A stretch of DNA of 32,099 bases from Mongoliibacter sp. (GTDB lineage Bacteria > Bacteroidota > Bacteroidia > Cytophagales > Cyclobacteriaceae): assembly GCF_007692705.1 (NCBI RefSeq), contig NZ_REBN01000177.1, forward strand, positions 1 to 32,099, given 5' to 3'. Every line of letters begins with the position of its first letter. The stretch's first letter is position 1. Positions 22,933 to 32,087 of this stretch are shown here, in pieces. The notes below the pieces were generated by a model. It was not told where the DNA came from, did no database searches, and saw nothing but the letters and a program-made list of their open reading frames with translations. Both the position numbers and the translations under genes were made by a program.

Positions 22933-25900
22933 ATGTTAGATTTTATAGCCAAAGGATTGGCAAAAGTATTCGGAACAAAGTCTGATAGAGATATAAAGGA
23001 ATTTACCCCGAAGGTAGCACTTATCAACGAGGCTTTTCAAAAGTTACAGCCATTGTCCGATGAGCAGCTGAGGGCAAAGACCGCTGAAATCAAGTCCATC
23101 ATCAATGAGGACTTGAAATCTTTCGATGATAAGATTGCTGAATTTAAATCACAGATAGAAGCTTTGGCACCTGACAAGGTACATGAGAAGGACGCTCTTT
23201 TTACCGAAATAGAAAAAACCGAAGCTGAAAGAGATGAGGAACTTGAAGTGGTTTTGGACAAAGTCATGATGGATGCTTTTGCTGTCATGAAAGAAACAGC
23301 CAGAAGATTTAAAGAAAACGGGAAGCTGGTGGTAAAAGCAAACCTCAAAGACAAAGAGCTGGCTGCAAAAAAGGCAAATGTTGAGATCAATGGCGATGAG
23401 GCCATCTGGCACAATAAATGGATGGCAGCCGGCACCGAGGTTATCTGGGACATGGTCCACTATGACGTTCAGTTGGTGGGTGGTATGGTATTGCACAAAG
23501 GTAAAATTGCGGAGATGGCAACAGGTGAAGGTAAAACCTTGGTTTCTACACTTCCCGCTTATCTCAATGCTCTTGCCGGAAGGGGTGTTCATCTGGTTAC
23601 GGTCAACGATTACCTGGCCAAAAGAGACTCCGAATGGAATGCTCCACTTTTTGAATTTCACGGATTGGATGTGGACTGTATTGACAAATATCCTCCAAAC
23701 TCGGATGGCAGAAGGAAAGCGTATGCCGCAGACGTTGTTTATGGCACCAACAATGAGTTCGGTTTTGATTACCTGAGAGACAATATGGCCCGTAATTCGG
23801 ACGACTTGGTACAGAGAAAATACCATTTTGCCATGATTGATGAGGTTGACTCCGTATTGATCGATGATGCCAGAACACCACTGATCATTTCGGGACCTGT
23901 TCCAAGAGGAGATCAGCATGAATTTGCTGAAATGAAACCGAGGGTGGCAACATTGGTTGACGAACAAAGAAAACTTGTTCAGGGATATTTGACGGCAGCC
24001 AAGAAACTTATCGCTGAAGGAAATGAAAAAGAGGGTGGTTTGGCACTTTTCAGGGCATTCCGAGGAATGCCTAAATACAAGCCATTGATTAAATACCTTT
24101 CAGAACCTGGAATAAGGGTTATCCTGCAGAAGACAGAAAACTTCTACCTCCAGGACAACAAAAGGAATATGCCTGAGGCAGATGAGCCACTTTTGTTTAC
24201 CATTGAAGAAAAAACCAATGGTATTGAGCTTACGGACAATGGTATTGAGGTTATCACTACCAAAAATGAAGATCCTACCTTTTTTATCCTACCGGACATT
24301 GGTGTGGAAATCGCCGAAATGGAGAAAGATCCTAATATCGACGACAAGGAGAAGCTCATAAGAAAGGAAGAAATCATTAAGGATTACGGTATAAAAGCTC
24401 AGAGAATCCACACTGTCAACCAACTTTTGAAAGCTTACTGTATGTTCGAAAAGGACACAGAATACATCATTGTCGATTCAAAAGTCAAGATTGTCGATGA
24501 GCAAACAGGACGTGTCATGGAAGGCAGAAGATATTCTGACGGTCTACATCAGGCAATAGAGGCCAAAGAAAATGTCAAGGTTGAAGATGCCACGCAGACT
24601 TATGCTACTGTTACCCTTCAAAATTACTTCAGGATGTATCACAAGCTTGCCGGAATGACCGGTACAGCTGAGACGGAAGCTGGAGAATTTTGGACCATTT
24701 ACAAATTAGATGTAGTAGTGATTCCTACGAATAAGCCAATTATCAGAGATGATAGGGAAGATAAGGTTTACAAGACAGTAAGGGAGAAATTCAATGCGGT
24801 AGCTGACGAAATCGTAGAATTGACCAATGCAAAAAGACCTGTACTTGTGGGCACCACCTCTGTTGAGATTTCTGAACTATTGTCAAGAATGCTTACCATC
24901 AGAAAAATCAACCACCAGGTCTTGAATGCCAAACAACACGCCAAGGAAGCAGATGTTGTAGCCGAAGCCGGAAAACCAGGCACAGTAACCATTGCCACCA
25001 ACATGGCAGGCCGGGGTACAGATATCAAACTTACCAAAGAATCCAGAAGCGCAGGTGGACTTGCCATAGTCGGAACGGAAAGGCACGAATCCAGAAGGGT
25101 AGATAGACAGCTAAGAGGTCGTTCAGGACGTCAAGGAGATGTAGGTTCTTCACAGTTCTTTGTTTCTTTGGAAGACAACCTCATGCGTATGTTTGGCTCC
25201 GATAGGATAGCCAAGCTTATGGATCGCATGGGCTTAGAAGAAGGTGAAGTCATACAACATAGCATGATCACCAAATCTATAGAGAGGGCCCAAAGAAAGG
25301 TTGAAGAAAACAACTTCGGAGTCAGGAAAAGACTCTTGGAATATGATGATGTGATGAACTCCCAAAGGGAAGTTGTCTACAAAAGGCGTAAAAATGCCTT
25401 GATGGGTGAGCGTCTTGAGCTTGACATTTTGAATATCATGTATGATGTTGCTTTTGACCTTGTACAGATGGGCAAAAGTACAGAAGACACCGAAAACCTC
25501 AGAATGAATATTTACAGCTCTCTGGGAATTGATCATCAATTCTCTGAAGACGATATCAAGTCTAAAGATCTCAATGTGTTGACCCAAGAGCTTTTTGATG
25601 CAGCATATAAACACTACACAGAGAAAAGTGAAAGGATTTTGGTTAAGGCCATGCCGATCTTACAGGATGTGTATACCAACAGAGGTGCTACAGTTAAAGA
25701 AATCATGGTACCGATTACTGACGGTCTCAAGCAGATTGGTGTAGTAATCAACTTAGAATCTACAGTCAATAATGAAGGCAGAGACCTGATAAGGGCCATA
25801 GAGAAAAATGTCACCCTGGCCATCATTGACCAAAACTGGAAAGAACACCTACGCGATATGGATGACCTGAAGCAATCAGTTCAAAATGCCGTGTACGAAC

Positions 25901-26310
25901 AAAAAGACCCCTTGTTGATTTATAAATTTGAAGCTTTTGAAATGTTTAAACGCTTCGTAGGTAAACTCAACGAAGATACAATCTCTTTCCTAGCAAAAGC
26001 AGAATTGCCTACACAGGATCCAAATCAGGTAAAAGCAGCCCAAGCACCAAGAAGGGATGATACCAAGGTAACCGCTTCAAAAGAAGAAGTGGGGAGCACT
26101 TTAAACCCAGGATCCAATAGACAAGCTGCTGCTGCAGTAGCCAACCGAACTGCTGCACCTCAGGTAGTCGCTCCCAGAAAATCTGAAAAGGTCTATGGAA
26201 GAAATGACAGAGTCACTGTACAATATGCAGACGGCAAAAAAGTGTCAGATGTGAAGTACAAAAGCGTAGAACAAGACGTTGAAAGTGGTAAGTGCGTCAT
26301 TATTGATTAA
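22933..26310 (+). CDS. secA: preprotein translocase ATPase SecA
   Basis: SecA drives post-translational export through SecYEG. Walker A is ATGEGKT (196-202) and the DEAD-like box is DEVD (303-306). Downstream are TVNDYLAKRDSEWN, the TNMAGRGTDIKL segment and the RQLRGRSGRQGD helicase motif. At 1125 residues it is longer than E. coli SecA; extra sequence is spread through the N-terminal ~160 residues and around 340-500, as is common in Bacteroidota. The C-terminus lacks a Cys-rich zinc motif, having one Cys (GKCVIID). Two genes follow closely. Confidence 0.98.
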   Translation: MLDFIAKGLAKVFGTKSDRDIKEFTPKVALINEAFQKLQPLSDEQLRAKTAEIKSIINEDLKSFDDKIAEFKSQIEALAPDKVHEKDALFTEIEKTEAERDEELEVVLDKVMMDAFAVMKETARRFKENGKLVVKANLKDKELAAKKANVEINGDEAIWHNKWMAAGTEVIWDMVHYDVQLVGGMVLHKGKIAEMATGEGKTLVSTLPAYLNALAGRGVHLVTVNDYLAKRDSEWNAPLFEFHGLDVDCIDKYPPNSDGRRKAYAADVVYGTNNEFGFDYLRDNMARNSDDLVQRKYHFAMIDEVDSVLIDDARTPLIISGPVPRGDQHEFAEMKPRVATLVDEQRKLVQGYLTAAKKLIAEGNEKEGGLALFRAFRGMPKYKPLIKYLSEPGIRVILQKTENFYLQDNKRNMPEADEPLLFTIEEKTNGIELTDNGIEVITTKNEDPTFFILPDIGVEIAEMEKDPNIDDKEKLIRKEEIIKDYGIKAQRIHTVNQLLKAYCMFEKDTEYIIVDSKVKIVDEQTGRVMEGRRYSDGLHQAIEAKENVKVEDATQTYATVTLQNYFRMYHKLAGMTGTAETEAGEFWTIYKLDVVVIPTNKPIIRDDREDKVYKTVREKFNAVADEIVELTNAKRPVLVGTTSVEISELLSRMLTIRKINHQVLNAKQHAKEADVVAEAGKPGTVTIATNMAGRGTDIKLTKESRSAGGLAIVGTERHESRRVDRQLRGRSGRQGDVGSSQFFVSLEDNLMRMFGSDRIAKLMDRMGLEEGEVIQHSMITKSIERAQRKVEENNFGVRKRLLEYDDVMNSQREVVYKRRKNALMGERLELDILNIMYDVAFDLVQMGKSTEDTENLRMNIYSSLGIDHQFSEDDIKSKDLNVLTQELFDAAYKHYTEKSERILVKAMPILQDVYTNRGATVKEIMVPITDGLKQIGVVINLESTVNNEGRDLIRAIEKNVTLAIIDQNWKEHLRDMDDLKQSVQNAVYEQKDPLLIYKFEAFEMFKRFVGKLNEDTISFLAKAELPTQDPNQVKAAQAPRRDDTKVTASKEEVGSTLNPGSNRQAAAAVANRTAAPQVVAPRKSEKVYGRNDRVTVQYADGKKVSDVKYKSVEQDVESGKCVIID

Positions 26311-26326
26311 AGAAAATAGCACCCTT

Positions 26327-26872
26327 ATGAAAAGATCTTTAGCTGCCATCGTACTTCTCGTTTCTTTCACGAGTTCTTGTGCCTTATTCAAAAAATCCGG
26401 ACCAAAAGCCGATGAATTTGCTGGCTATTCAGAAGACATAAGCAGCGAAAGGATAACATTTCCAGCACTTGATGAGCAAGCCAAGAAGATAATCGAAGAA
26501 GCTCCCAAGCCTGGAGAAGGTGCCGTGGATAATGATTTGGAATATGCACTGGCGGCTTTTAAGGACAAAAATAAAGGTGAAAGATACTGGAATGGCTTTA
26601 CAATTTTAATTTACAGTGGTGTTGACCGCGAACAGGCCTTTAAAACCAGGGATGAGATCCAAGAAAAATTCCCAGAAATCAAAGCAGAAATGCAGTACCA
26701 GCAACCCAGGTATTTATTGAAAGTAGGTAAATTCATCAACCGTGTTGAAGCCCAGCCCAATTACCATGTACTCAAAGAAGAATTCCCAACAGTACGTATC
26801 ATTCAAGATAGGTTCCAGAGGGAAGGTTATGTAAATCCAGACCCCGTAGAGGATGTTGAAAGACCAGATTAA
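26327..26872 (+). CDS. SPOR-domain lipoprotein
   Basis: I chose the ATG at 26327 (182 codons), which gives a normal lipoprotein signal MKRSLAAIVLLVSF with lipobox TSSC. The earlier frame start at 26279 overlaps secA. The C-terminal half (about residues 98-168: YWNGFTILIYSGVDREQAFK, then YLLKVGKFINRVEAQ) resembles a SPOR domain, which binds denuded peptidoglycan glycans. The linker is acidic. It begins 17 nt after the secA stop and overlaps the next gene by 20 nt, so the three are likely one transcript. Confidence 0.8.
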   Translation: MKRSLAAIVLLVSFTSSCALFKKSGPKADEFAGYSEDISSERITFPALDEQAKKIIEEAPKPGEGAVDNDLEYALAAFKDKNKGERYWNGFTILIYSGVDREQAFKTRDEIQEKFPEIKAEMQYQQPRYLLKVGKFINRVEAQPNYHVLKEEFPTVRIIQDRFQREGYVNPDPVEDVERPD

Positions 26873-28040
26873 GAACTTAGCAAAAGCATATAAATCAGAA
26901 TTCATTGCTCTTAGGAGGCACCTCCATAGTAATCCCGAGCTCTCTTTTCAAGAATATAAGACTGCGGAATTCGTGGAAGAAAAATTGAAATCTTTTGGGA
27001 TACTCAAGTTAGAAAGGAAAGCAAATACCGGTATTGTAGCCTTGATTGAAGGAAAGAATCCAGAGAAAAAAACCATCGCTCTTAGAGGTGATATGGACGC
27101 CCTCCCAATTATTGAGCAAAACGAAGTAAGTTATAAATCCAAAAACCTAGGTATTATGCATGCCTGTGGTCATGATGTACATACTGCATCTCTTTTGGGT
27201 GCCGCTAAAATTCTCAGTGAAATAAAAGACAAATTAGAAGGTACAGTAAAACTGATTTTTCAACCCGGAGAAGAACTTATTCCTGGTGGTGCATCCTTAC
27301 TGATCAAAGAAAATGTCCTGGAAAATCCAAGGCCTTCAGGTATCATAGGCCAACATGTGATGCCTTTGATTCCTGTAGGAAAAGTAGGATTCAGGTCAGG
27401 AATGTACATGGCCAGTGCTGATGAACTTTACATTACGATTACCGGAAAGGGAGGTCACGGAGCCATGCCTGAAACATTGGCTGATCCAGTATTGATGGCT
27501 TCTCATATGATCGTGGCTTTACAACAGGTGGTTAGCAGGAATGCATCTCCGAAAATTCCATCTGTTCTTTCATTTGGAAGGGTGGAAGCTCTTGGTGCAA
27601 CCAACATTATACCAAATGAAGTCAAGATTCAAGGCACTTTCCGAACCCTCAACGAAGAATGGAGAGCAAAAGCCCATATTCAGATGGTGAAGATTGCTAC
27701 AGGAATCGTAGAAGGAATGGGTGGGGAAATTGATTTTGAGGTCCGTAGAGGCTATCCATTTCTTAAAAATGCCGAAGTGCTAACAGAGAAAGCAAAAAAT
27801 GCAGCCAAAGATTATCTTGGAGAAGAAAATGTGGAGGACCTAGATATTTGGATGGCCGCTGAAGACTTCTCCTATTATACACAGGAAATAGATGGCTGTT
27901 TTTACCGTCTTGGCACGAGAAACGAATCAAAAGGAATTACTTCAGGTGTCCATACGCCCACCTTTGATATCGACGAAGATGCTATGGAAATCGGGGCAGG
28001 ACTGATGGCATACCTTGCTGTTAATGAATTGAACTCCTAA
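26853..28040 (+). CDS. M20-family amidohydrolase (N-acyl amino acid / hippurate hydrolase-like)
   Basis: The 395-residue enzyme has the M20 di-metal site: RGDMDALPI, MHACGHDVH (Cys105, His107), FQPGEE (Glu140-141) and GQHVMP (His). The small dimerisation lid domain lies at about 185-300 (GKGGHGAMP). This subgroup removes acyl groups from amino acids or cleaves related amides; the substrate is not defined by sequence. The ATG at 26853 lies 20 nt inside the SPOR gene in another frame, suggesting coupled translation. It is followed by 212 bp containing the 22-bp repeats. Confidence 0.93.
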   Translation: MLKDQIKNLAKAYKSEFIALRRHLHSNPELSFQEYKTAEFVEEKLKSFGILKLERKANTGIVALIEGKNPEKKTIALRGDMDALPIIEQNEVSYKSKNLGIMHACGHDVHTASLLGAAKILSEIKDKLEGTVKLIFQPGEELIPGGASLLIKENVLENPRPSGIIGQHVMPLIPVGKVGFRSGMYMASADELYITITGKGGHGAMPETLADPVLMASHMIVALQQVVSRNASPKIPSVLSFGRVEALGATNIIPNEVKIQGTFRTLNEEWRAKAHIQMVKIATGIVEGMGGEIDFEVRRGYPFLKNAEVLTEKAKNAAKDYLGEENVEDLDIWMAAEDFSYYTQEIDGCFYRLGTRNESKGITSGVHTPTFDIDEDAMEIGAGLMAYLAVNELNS

Positions 28041-28128
28041 ATTGTCCAAGTATAACGATAACATGAAATGAGTGAAATACGGATGAAATTTAATTCTTTA
28101 AACAGTCTTTTGACGAAATTTTAAAAAT

Positions 28129-28242
28129 TATATCAACCCTGTTTCTAAAATATTTCAATCTTATTTCTACTGTATTTCAACGCTATATACCATATTTCAA
28201 TCTTACTTCTATTGTATTTCAACCCTATTTCCACAATATTTC
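28129..28242. repeat. five to six imperfect 22-bp tandem repeats
   Basis: Units start at 28129, 28151, 28173 (20 bp), 28193 and 28215, with a partial sixth at 28237. The common core is TATTTCAA followed by a pyrimidine-rich CTTATTTC-like block. Units 2 and 4 are nearly identical (TATTTCAATCTTATTTCTAC type), and units 1 and 5 share CAACCCT. The array ends 10 bp before the nuclease ATG, so it forms the promoter or leader. It is not a CRISPR array: there are no unique spacers. Confidence 0.8.
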
Positions 28243-28252
28243 CTTTCAAAAA

Positions 28253-29029
28253 ATGAAAATTACCAGACAATTAACCTTGGCCTTCCTTTTGGTCATCAGT
28301 ACGCAAACAAGCTCTTTTGCATGGGGTGCTATAGGCCATTATGTGATAGGCAAACTCGCTGAATGGCATATGAAACCTGAAACTGTAGAAAAGGTGGAGG
28401 CAATTCTCCAGAATCAATCCATCTCAGGTGTGGGAATATGGATGGATAACATCAGAGCCGATAAAAAGTATGACTACACCAACACATGGCATTGGGTCAC
28501 TACAGTAGACGGGGAATATGATCCCAGTATTCAAGAGGAAACGGGAGATGCTTACTCCGCTTTTTTGGAAATTAAAGAAAATTTAAAAAAAGGTGGACTA
28601 AGCCCAGAGGAAGAAAGAGATCAGTTGAGGTTATTGATTCATATTGTTGGGGACCTGCACCAACCCTTTCATGTTGGCAAACCCGGAGACAGAGGGGGAA
28701 ATGATGTGAAAGTAAGCTTTTTCAACAAAGAGACTAATATTCATGCAATTTGGGATTCAGATATGATTGCCAATAAAAAAATGAGCTATTCTGAAATTGC
28801 CCATGAACTGAATAAAAGGATTACGCCAGAACTGAAAGAAGAGTATACAAGCAAAACCCCGGCAGACTGGTTGAGGGAAGCTGCTGCCATGAGGCCTGAT
28901 ATGTATGACATTCCTGAAAATAACAGAATAGGCTATGAATATATTTATAAACATTACCATCATACAGAAGAAAGACTTACCGCGGCAGGAATAAGACTTG
29001 CGGACATATTAGAAGAAATTTATGGATAA
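28253..29029 (+). CDS. S1/P1-type zinc nuclease, secreted
   Basis: The 258-residue protein has a signal peptide with cleavage before Trp24 (SFA/WG), giving the N-terminal Trp that ligands zinc in this family. All nine ligands of the tri-zinc site are present: Trp24, His29, Asp65, His80, His130, Asp134, His140, His164 and Asp168. Typical motifs are TWHWV, HIVGDLHQPFH and NIHAIWDSD. The enzyme should degrade single-stranded DNA/RNA or 3'-nucleotides in the periplasm or outside, probably for phosphate or nucleoside scavenging. The repeat array lies directly upstream and a terminator downstream. Confidence 0.95.
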   Translation: MKITRQLTLAFLLVISTQTSSFAWGAIGHYVIGKLAEWHMKPETVEKVEAILQNQSISGVGIWMDNIRADKKYDYTNTWHWVTTVDGEYDPSIQEETGDAYSAFLEIKENLKKGGLSPEEERDQLRLLIHIVGDLHQPFHVGKPGDRGGNDVKVSFFNKETNIHAIWDSDMIANKKMSYSEIAHELNKRITPELKEEYTSKTPADWLREAAAMRPDMYDIPENNRIGYEYIYKHYHHTEERLTAAGIRLADILEEIYG

Positions 29030-29054
29030 GTTTCAGTTTTGAAACCGTAATTTT

Positions 29055-29085
29055 AAAGCTGGCCATTTTGGGCTGGCTTTTTTTA
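29055..29085 (+). terminator. Rho-independent terminator after the S1/P1 nuclease gene
   Basis: AAAGCTGGCC (29055-29064) pairs with GGCTGGCTTT (29071-29080) using two G-U pairs, followed by a T tract. Confidence 0.82.
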
Positions 29086-29089
29086 GTCA

Positions 29090-29129
29090 AAAAAAAAGAC
29101 CAACCTAGCTGATAAAACTTGATTGGTCT
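29090..29129 (-). terminator. Rho-independent terminator after the YcxB-like gene
   Basis: On the minus strand AGACCAA (29129-29123) pairs with TTGGTCT (29103-29097) across a 19-nt loop and runs into a T tract. Back-to-back with the previous terminator, it separates convergent genes. Confidence 0.75.
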
Positions 29130-29150
29130 CTTAGAAGAACAAAACTTGCA

Positions 29151-29624
29151 TTAGGCCGTAAAGCCTTTTCTCTTCAAAATCGTCTCCATAAACTTTCTCT
29201 CATTTTCAGAATTGAATATCCTGAAAGGCAGGTGAATAAATTGTGCTTTGGACATGGTCAATATGAAAGCATCTTTTTTGATTTCAGCCTTTTTGATCAT
29301 GTCCCATTTAACTGGCATTCCTTGTTTGGTATTAATTTTCATTAAAATCTGCCTGCTATCAATTTCATATGCCATTCTTTCAAAAATAGCCTTATTCTGT
29401 TCCATTTGGGTTACACCCGCAAATTGAATTACCCAAAATAACCAGTACAATACATAAGCTAAAATAGCCATACTAATCCACCACCATGAGGCTATCCAAA
29501 AATAACCGGATGCTATGGCCAATGCTATCAATACTACCCACCATTGTTCCTTTAAGATATTTCCCAAACCTATTTTGATATAGGTACCTGTGTCAAGTTG
29601 ATATTTTTTAGTTTTTACTATCAT
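29151..29624 (-). CDS. YcxB-like membrane protein
   Basis: The 157-residue protein has two adjacent transmembrane helices (about residues 29-46 and 49-68, very Trp-rich). A C-terminal soluble domain carries the YcxB-like pattern YEIDSRQILMKINTKQGMPV, KWDMIKKAEIKKDAFILTM and FIHLPFRIF. The family has no established function. It is a single gene with its own terminator. Confidence 0.78.
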   Translation of the reverse strand: MIVKTKKYQLDTGTYIKIGLGNILKEQWWVVLIALAIASGYFWIASWWWISMAILAYVLYWLFWVIQFAGVTQMEQNKAIFERMAYEIDSRQILMKINTKQGMPVKWDMIKKAEIKKDAFILTMSKAQFIHLPFRIFNSENERKFMETILKRKGFTA

Positions 29625-29793
29625 TTACATATTTTTTTTCAGAGCGCAAATATCCTATTATCTGCCCTATTTCACAAATCAATCACAAATGCTTCTAAAT
29701 TTTTATCAAAATAAGAAATCAATATGCTTTGTAAAGGGTTAATACTTTGACTTCTATAATGAAATGTGTTAAATTAAAGGAAATTTTAGTGAT

Positions 29794-30024
29794 ATGAGTA
29801 GCTTGGTTGTAGATTTAGTCTTGTGCGGTTTAGCCTATGTGGTGTTGATATACTTTGTCGCTACTTTAACAAAACCGAAGATTTCGAGGAAAGGAGATAA
29901 CAATGACGATGGGGATGGGGGTATAGAAGACTACACTCCTCCGAAAATAGATTTGCCCCCAGGGATCATTTGGCCTTCCGATGGCCCAAAATCCAAAACC
30001 CCTACAGAACCCTTAGAAGCTTAA
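29794..30024 (+). CDS. small single-pass membrane protein, unknown function
   Basis: This 76-residue product has one transmembrane helix (about residues 5-25), then a basic patch (KPKISRKG), an acidic run with NNDDGDGG and a Pro-rich tail. The layout suggests an N-out/C-in or reversed single-span protein with a disordered tail. I recognise no family. It overlaps the convergent fur-family gene by 4 nt at the stops. Confidence 0.6.
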   Translation: MSSLVVDLVLCGLAYVVLIYFVATLTKPKISRKGDNNDDGDGGIEDYTPPKIDLPPGIIWPSDGPKSKTPTEPLEA

Positions 30025-30440
30025 TTGCACTTGTCGCAAACTCCAGTTACCAAAAGACTCATTTCTTTGTTAACGAACCCTTTGGGTAAACTCACTTTCG
30101 GTAAAGTAGCTTCTTCCAAACATTTGATCTTCCCACAGATTTCACACTTAAAATGAATATGTTCATGGTCATGATGATGAGTGCCATCCGAATTATGAGA
30201 ACATAGCGCATATTTGGTAGCTCCGGAATCATCCAATACTTTGTGGATCAAATCGCTTTCAAGAAATGTCTTCAGCGTCCTGTAAATAGTAACCCTATCA
30301 TAGTTTTCCTTGAGAATATCTTCCAAATCCGCATGAGATAAAGCACTTTGCTTGTCAGAAAAAGTACTAAGAACTGCTTTGCGGCAATTGGTAATTCTCA
30401 ACTTATGTTCTTTTAGGATTGTTACGGGATTTGGAGACAT
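30021..30440 (-). CDS. Fur-family metal-responsive regulator
   Basis: The 139-residue protein has the Fur winged helix (about residues 15-75, DRVTIYRTLKTFLESDLIHK). The metal-binding half contains a His cluster (THHHDHEHIHFKC) and two CxxC pairs, Cys99/Cys102 and Cys135/Cys138, for structural zinc. The HHDH run fits Zur- or Fur-type sensing; PerR is not excluded. No metal transporter gene is adjacent, so the metal cannot be assigned. The upstream region (30441-30648) holds a -7-like TAATTTTG on the minus strand (30529-30522) without a clear -33. Confidence 0.9.
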   Translation of the reverse strand: MSPNPVTILKEHKLRITNCRKAVLSTFSDKQSALSHADLEDILKENYDRVTIYRTLKTFLESDLIHKVLDDSGATKYALCSHNSDGTHHHDHEHIHFKCEICGKIKCLEEATLPKVSLPKGFVNKEMSLLVTGVCDKCN

Positions 30441-30648
30441 GGTCTTTCGTTTTCAATAGGTTGTAAAAATAATTAATATTTTGGGAATCGAAACTTTTTG
30501 ATGCCTAAGTCCAGGTTATGACAAAATTAAAAGGAATACCGTTCTAAATCCCCAACTATAAAACCTAAATTAAATTATAAGGTTATTGTTCAAACCCGCT
30601 TTTGTAAGAAGAAGGGATATATTTAAGCCAATATGAATATTATTTAAA

Positions 30649-31767
30649 GTGATATACAAAGAAATTATTATCATAGGTGGTGGCTTAGGTGGCCTAATAG
30701 CAGCCCATCAACTTGCAAAGGCAGGAAGAGAAGTGCTAGTCATTGAGAAAAAACGCTATCCGTTTCACCGGGTCTGCGGAGAGTATATTTCCAATGAGGT
30801 CAAAGATTTTTTAAACAAAGAAGGACTGTTTCCCCAAGATTTTTATCCCAGTAATATCACGCAATTCGAGTTGGGTTCTATAAAAGGGAACTTGGCGAAC
30901 ATATCTCTGGATTTGGGTGGATTCGGAATTAGCCGATATGTCCTCGACCAGTTTATCTTTGAAGAATGTCAAAAAGAAGGTGCTGAGTTTATGCTGCAGG
31001 TTCAAGTAGAAGAGGCAGATTATGATCCCAAAATTGAGCAGTTTCAGTTACTGTTAAGCGATGGCAGACAATTGGAATGCAAATATTTGATTGGGGCCTT
31101 TGGGAAAAGGTCCAAGTTGGACAAAAGTTTAGATAGGGAATTCATGCAAAAGCGAAGTCCATTCATTGGCGTGAAATATCATATCCAGACTGATTTCGAT
31201 GCCGATAAAGTAGCACTTTACAATTTTGAAGGGGGGTATTGCGGTATCAATCAAATCGAAGAGGGGAAATTTAACCTTTGTTATTTGGGTAACTCACAGC
31301 ATCTTAAAAAGTATGGTAGTGTAGCATCACTTGAAGAAAATGTGCTTTGTAAAAATCCACAACTTAATCACCTCTTCAACAATTCAGATTTTTTATTTGA
31401 AAAACCAGAAGTGATTAACGAAATAAGTTTCGAGCCAAAACCTTTGATAGAAAATCATATTTTGATGATTGGTGATGCTGCTGGACTTATCACCCCCCTT
31501 TGCGGCAACGGCATGGCGATGGCTATACATTCAGCCAAAATACTTTCAGAGTGCTTATTGAAGTTTTCTGACAGGAATCAGATCGAAACAGAATATTCAC
31601 GCATCTGGAATAAGAATTTCAAAAGCAGATTATGGATAGGGCGAAGAGTTCAATGGCTTTTCGGGTCAAATGCTTTTTCTGAATTATCAGTTTCGCTCAT
31701 CAAAAACAATAAACTCCTTGCTAAACAAATTATAAAAAGGACACATGGAGATGTCATTGAAGTATGA
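30649..31767 (+). CDS. geranylgeranyl-reductase-like FAD-dependent oxidoreductase
   Basis: The 372-residue flavoprotein begins with a dinucleotide-binding fold (IIIIGGGLGGLIAAHQLAKA, 6-25), followed by RVCGEYIS, typical of the geranylgeranyl reductase/PHBH-like superfamily. The second FAD motif is ILMIGDAAGLITPLCGNGMA (about 271-290). The start is GTG at 30649; an ATG at 30633 runs into a stop after four codons. Related genes in Bacteroidota sit in polyketide or lipid clusters, but none is visible in this window. A role in reducing isoprenoid or lipid double bonds is only an inference. Confidence 0.85.
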   Translation: MIYKEIIIIGGGLGGLIAAHQLAKAGREVLVIEKKRYPFHRVCGEYISNEVKDFLNKEGLFPQDFYPSNITQFELGSIKGNLANISLDLGGFGISRYVLDQFIFEECQKEGAEFMLQVQVEEADYDPKIEQFQLLLSDGRQLECKYLIGAFGKRSKLDKSLDREFMQKRSPFIGVKYHIQTDFDADKVALYNFEGGYCGINQIEEGKFNLCYLGNSQHLKKYGSVASLEENVLCKNPQLNHLFNNSDFLFEKPEVINEISFEPKPLIENHILMIGDAAGLITPLCGNGMAMAIHSAKILSECLLKFSDRNQIETEYSRIWNKNFKSRLWIGRRVQWLFGSNAFSELSVSLIKNNKLLAKQIIKRTHGDVIEV

Positions 31768-31775
31768 TTGTTTTT

Positions 31776-32087
31776 TCACATGACTTGTAAGATCTGGGTA
31801 TTTTCCAGAAAGTACCAGACGAAAAAAACATTTAATGACAAGCCGGATATCCTATTCATCCACATCACCCAATCATACGTCACATTCTTTTCGGGTTCTT
31901 TTTTTACGAAATAAAACCATATCAAAAAATATAAAACCACAGGTAGCATTGCCATCAAAAACCCGAAAAATGCCAGCTCTTGATTTCGGCTGAGGAAAAA
32001 CCAGGCAAACAAAACTCCCGTCAATAAAAACCAGATAGATGAAAATAAGAATGTCCCCTGAATCCCAAGCTTGATACTTAATGTCAA
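31776..32087 (-). CDS. small polytopic membrane protein, 5' end uncertain
   Basis: The frame encodes at least 103 residues with three hydrophobic segments (about residues 12-32, 37-60 and 82-97). I recognise no family. The only start inside the window is a TTG at 32087. The frame stays open to the window edge (32099), so the true start may lie outside. It converges with the flavoprotein gene, 8 nt between stops. Confidence 0.6.
   Translation of the reverse strand: MTLSIKLGIQGTFLFSSIWFLLTGVLFAWFFLSRNQELAFFGFLMAMLPVVLYFLIWFYFVKKEPEKNVTYDWVMWMNRISGLSLNVFFVWYFLENTQILQVM

Noticed and set aside
23149-23967. 272-codon minus-strand frame inside secA
   Set aside because: It is antisense to the conserved SecA motor domain, has Cys/His-rich composition typical of shadow frames and no family features.
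28129-28242. CRISPR array
   Set aside because: The repeats are directly adjacent with no spacers, diverge from unit to unit and have no cas genes nearby.
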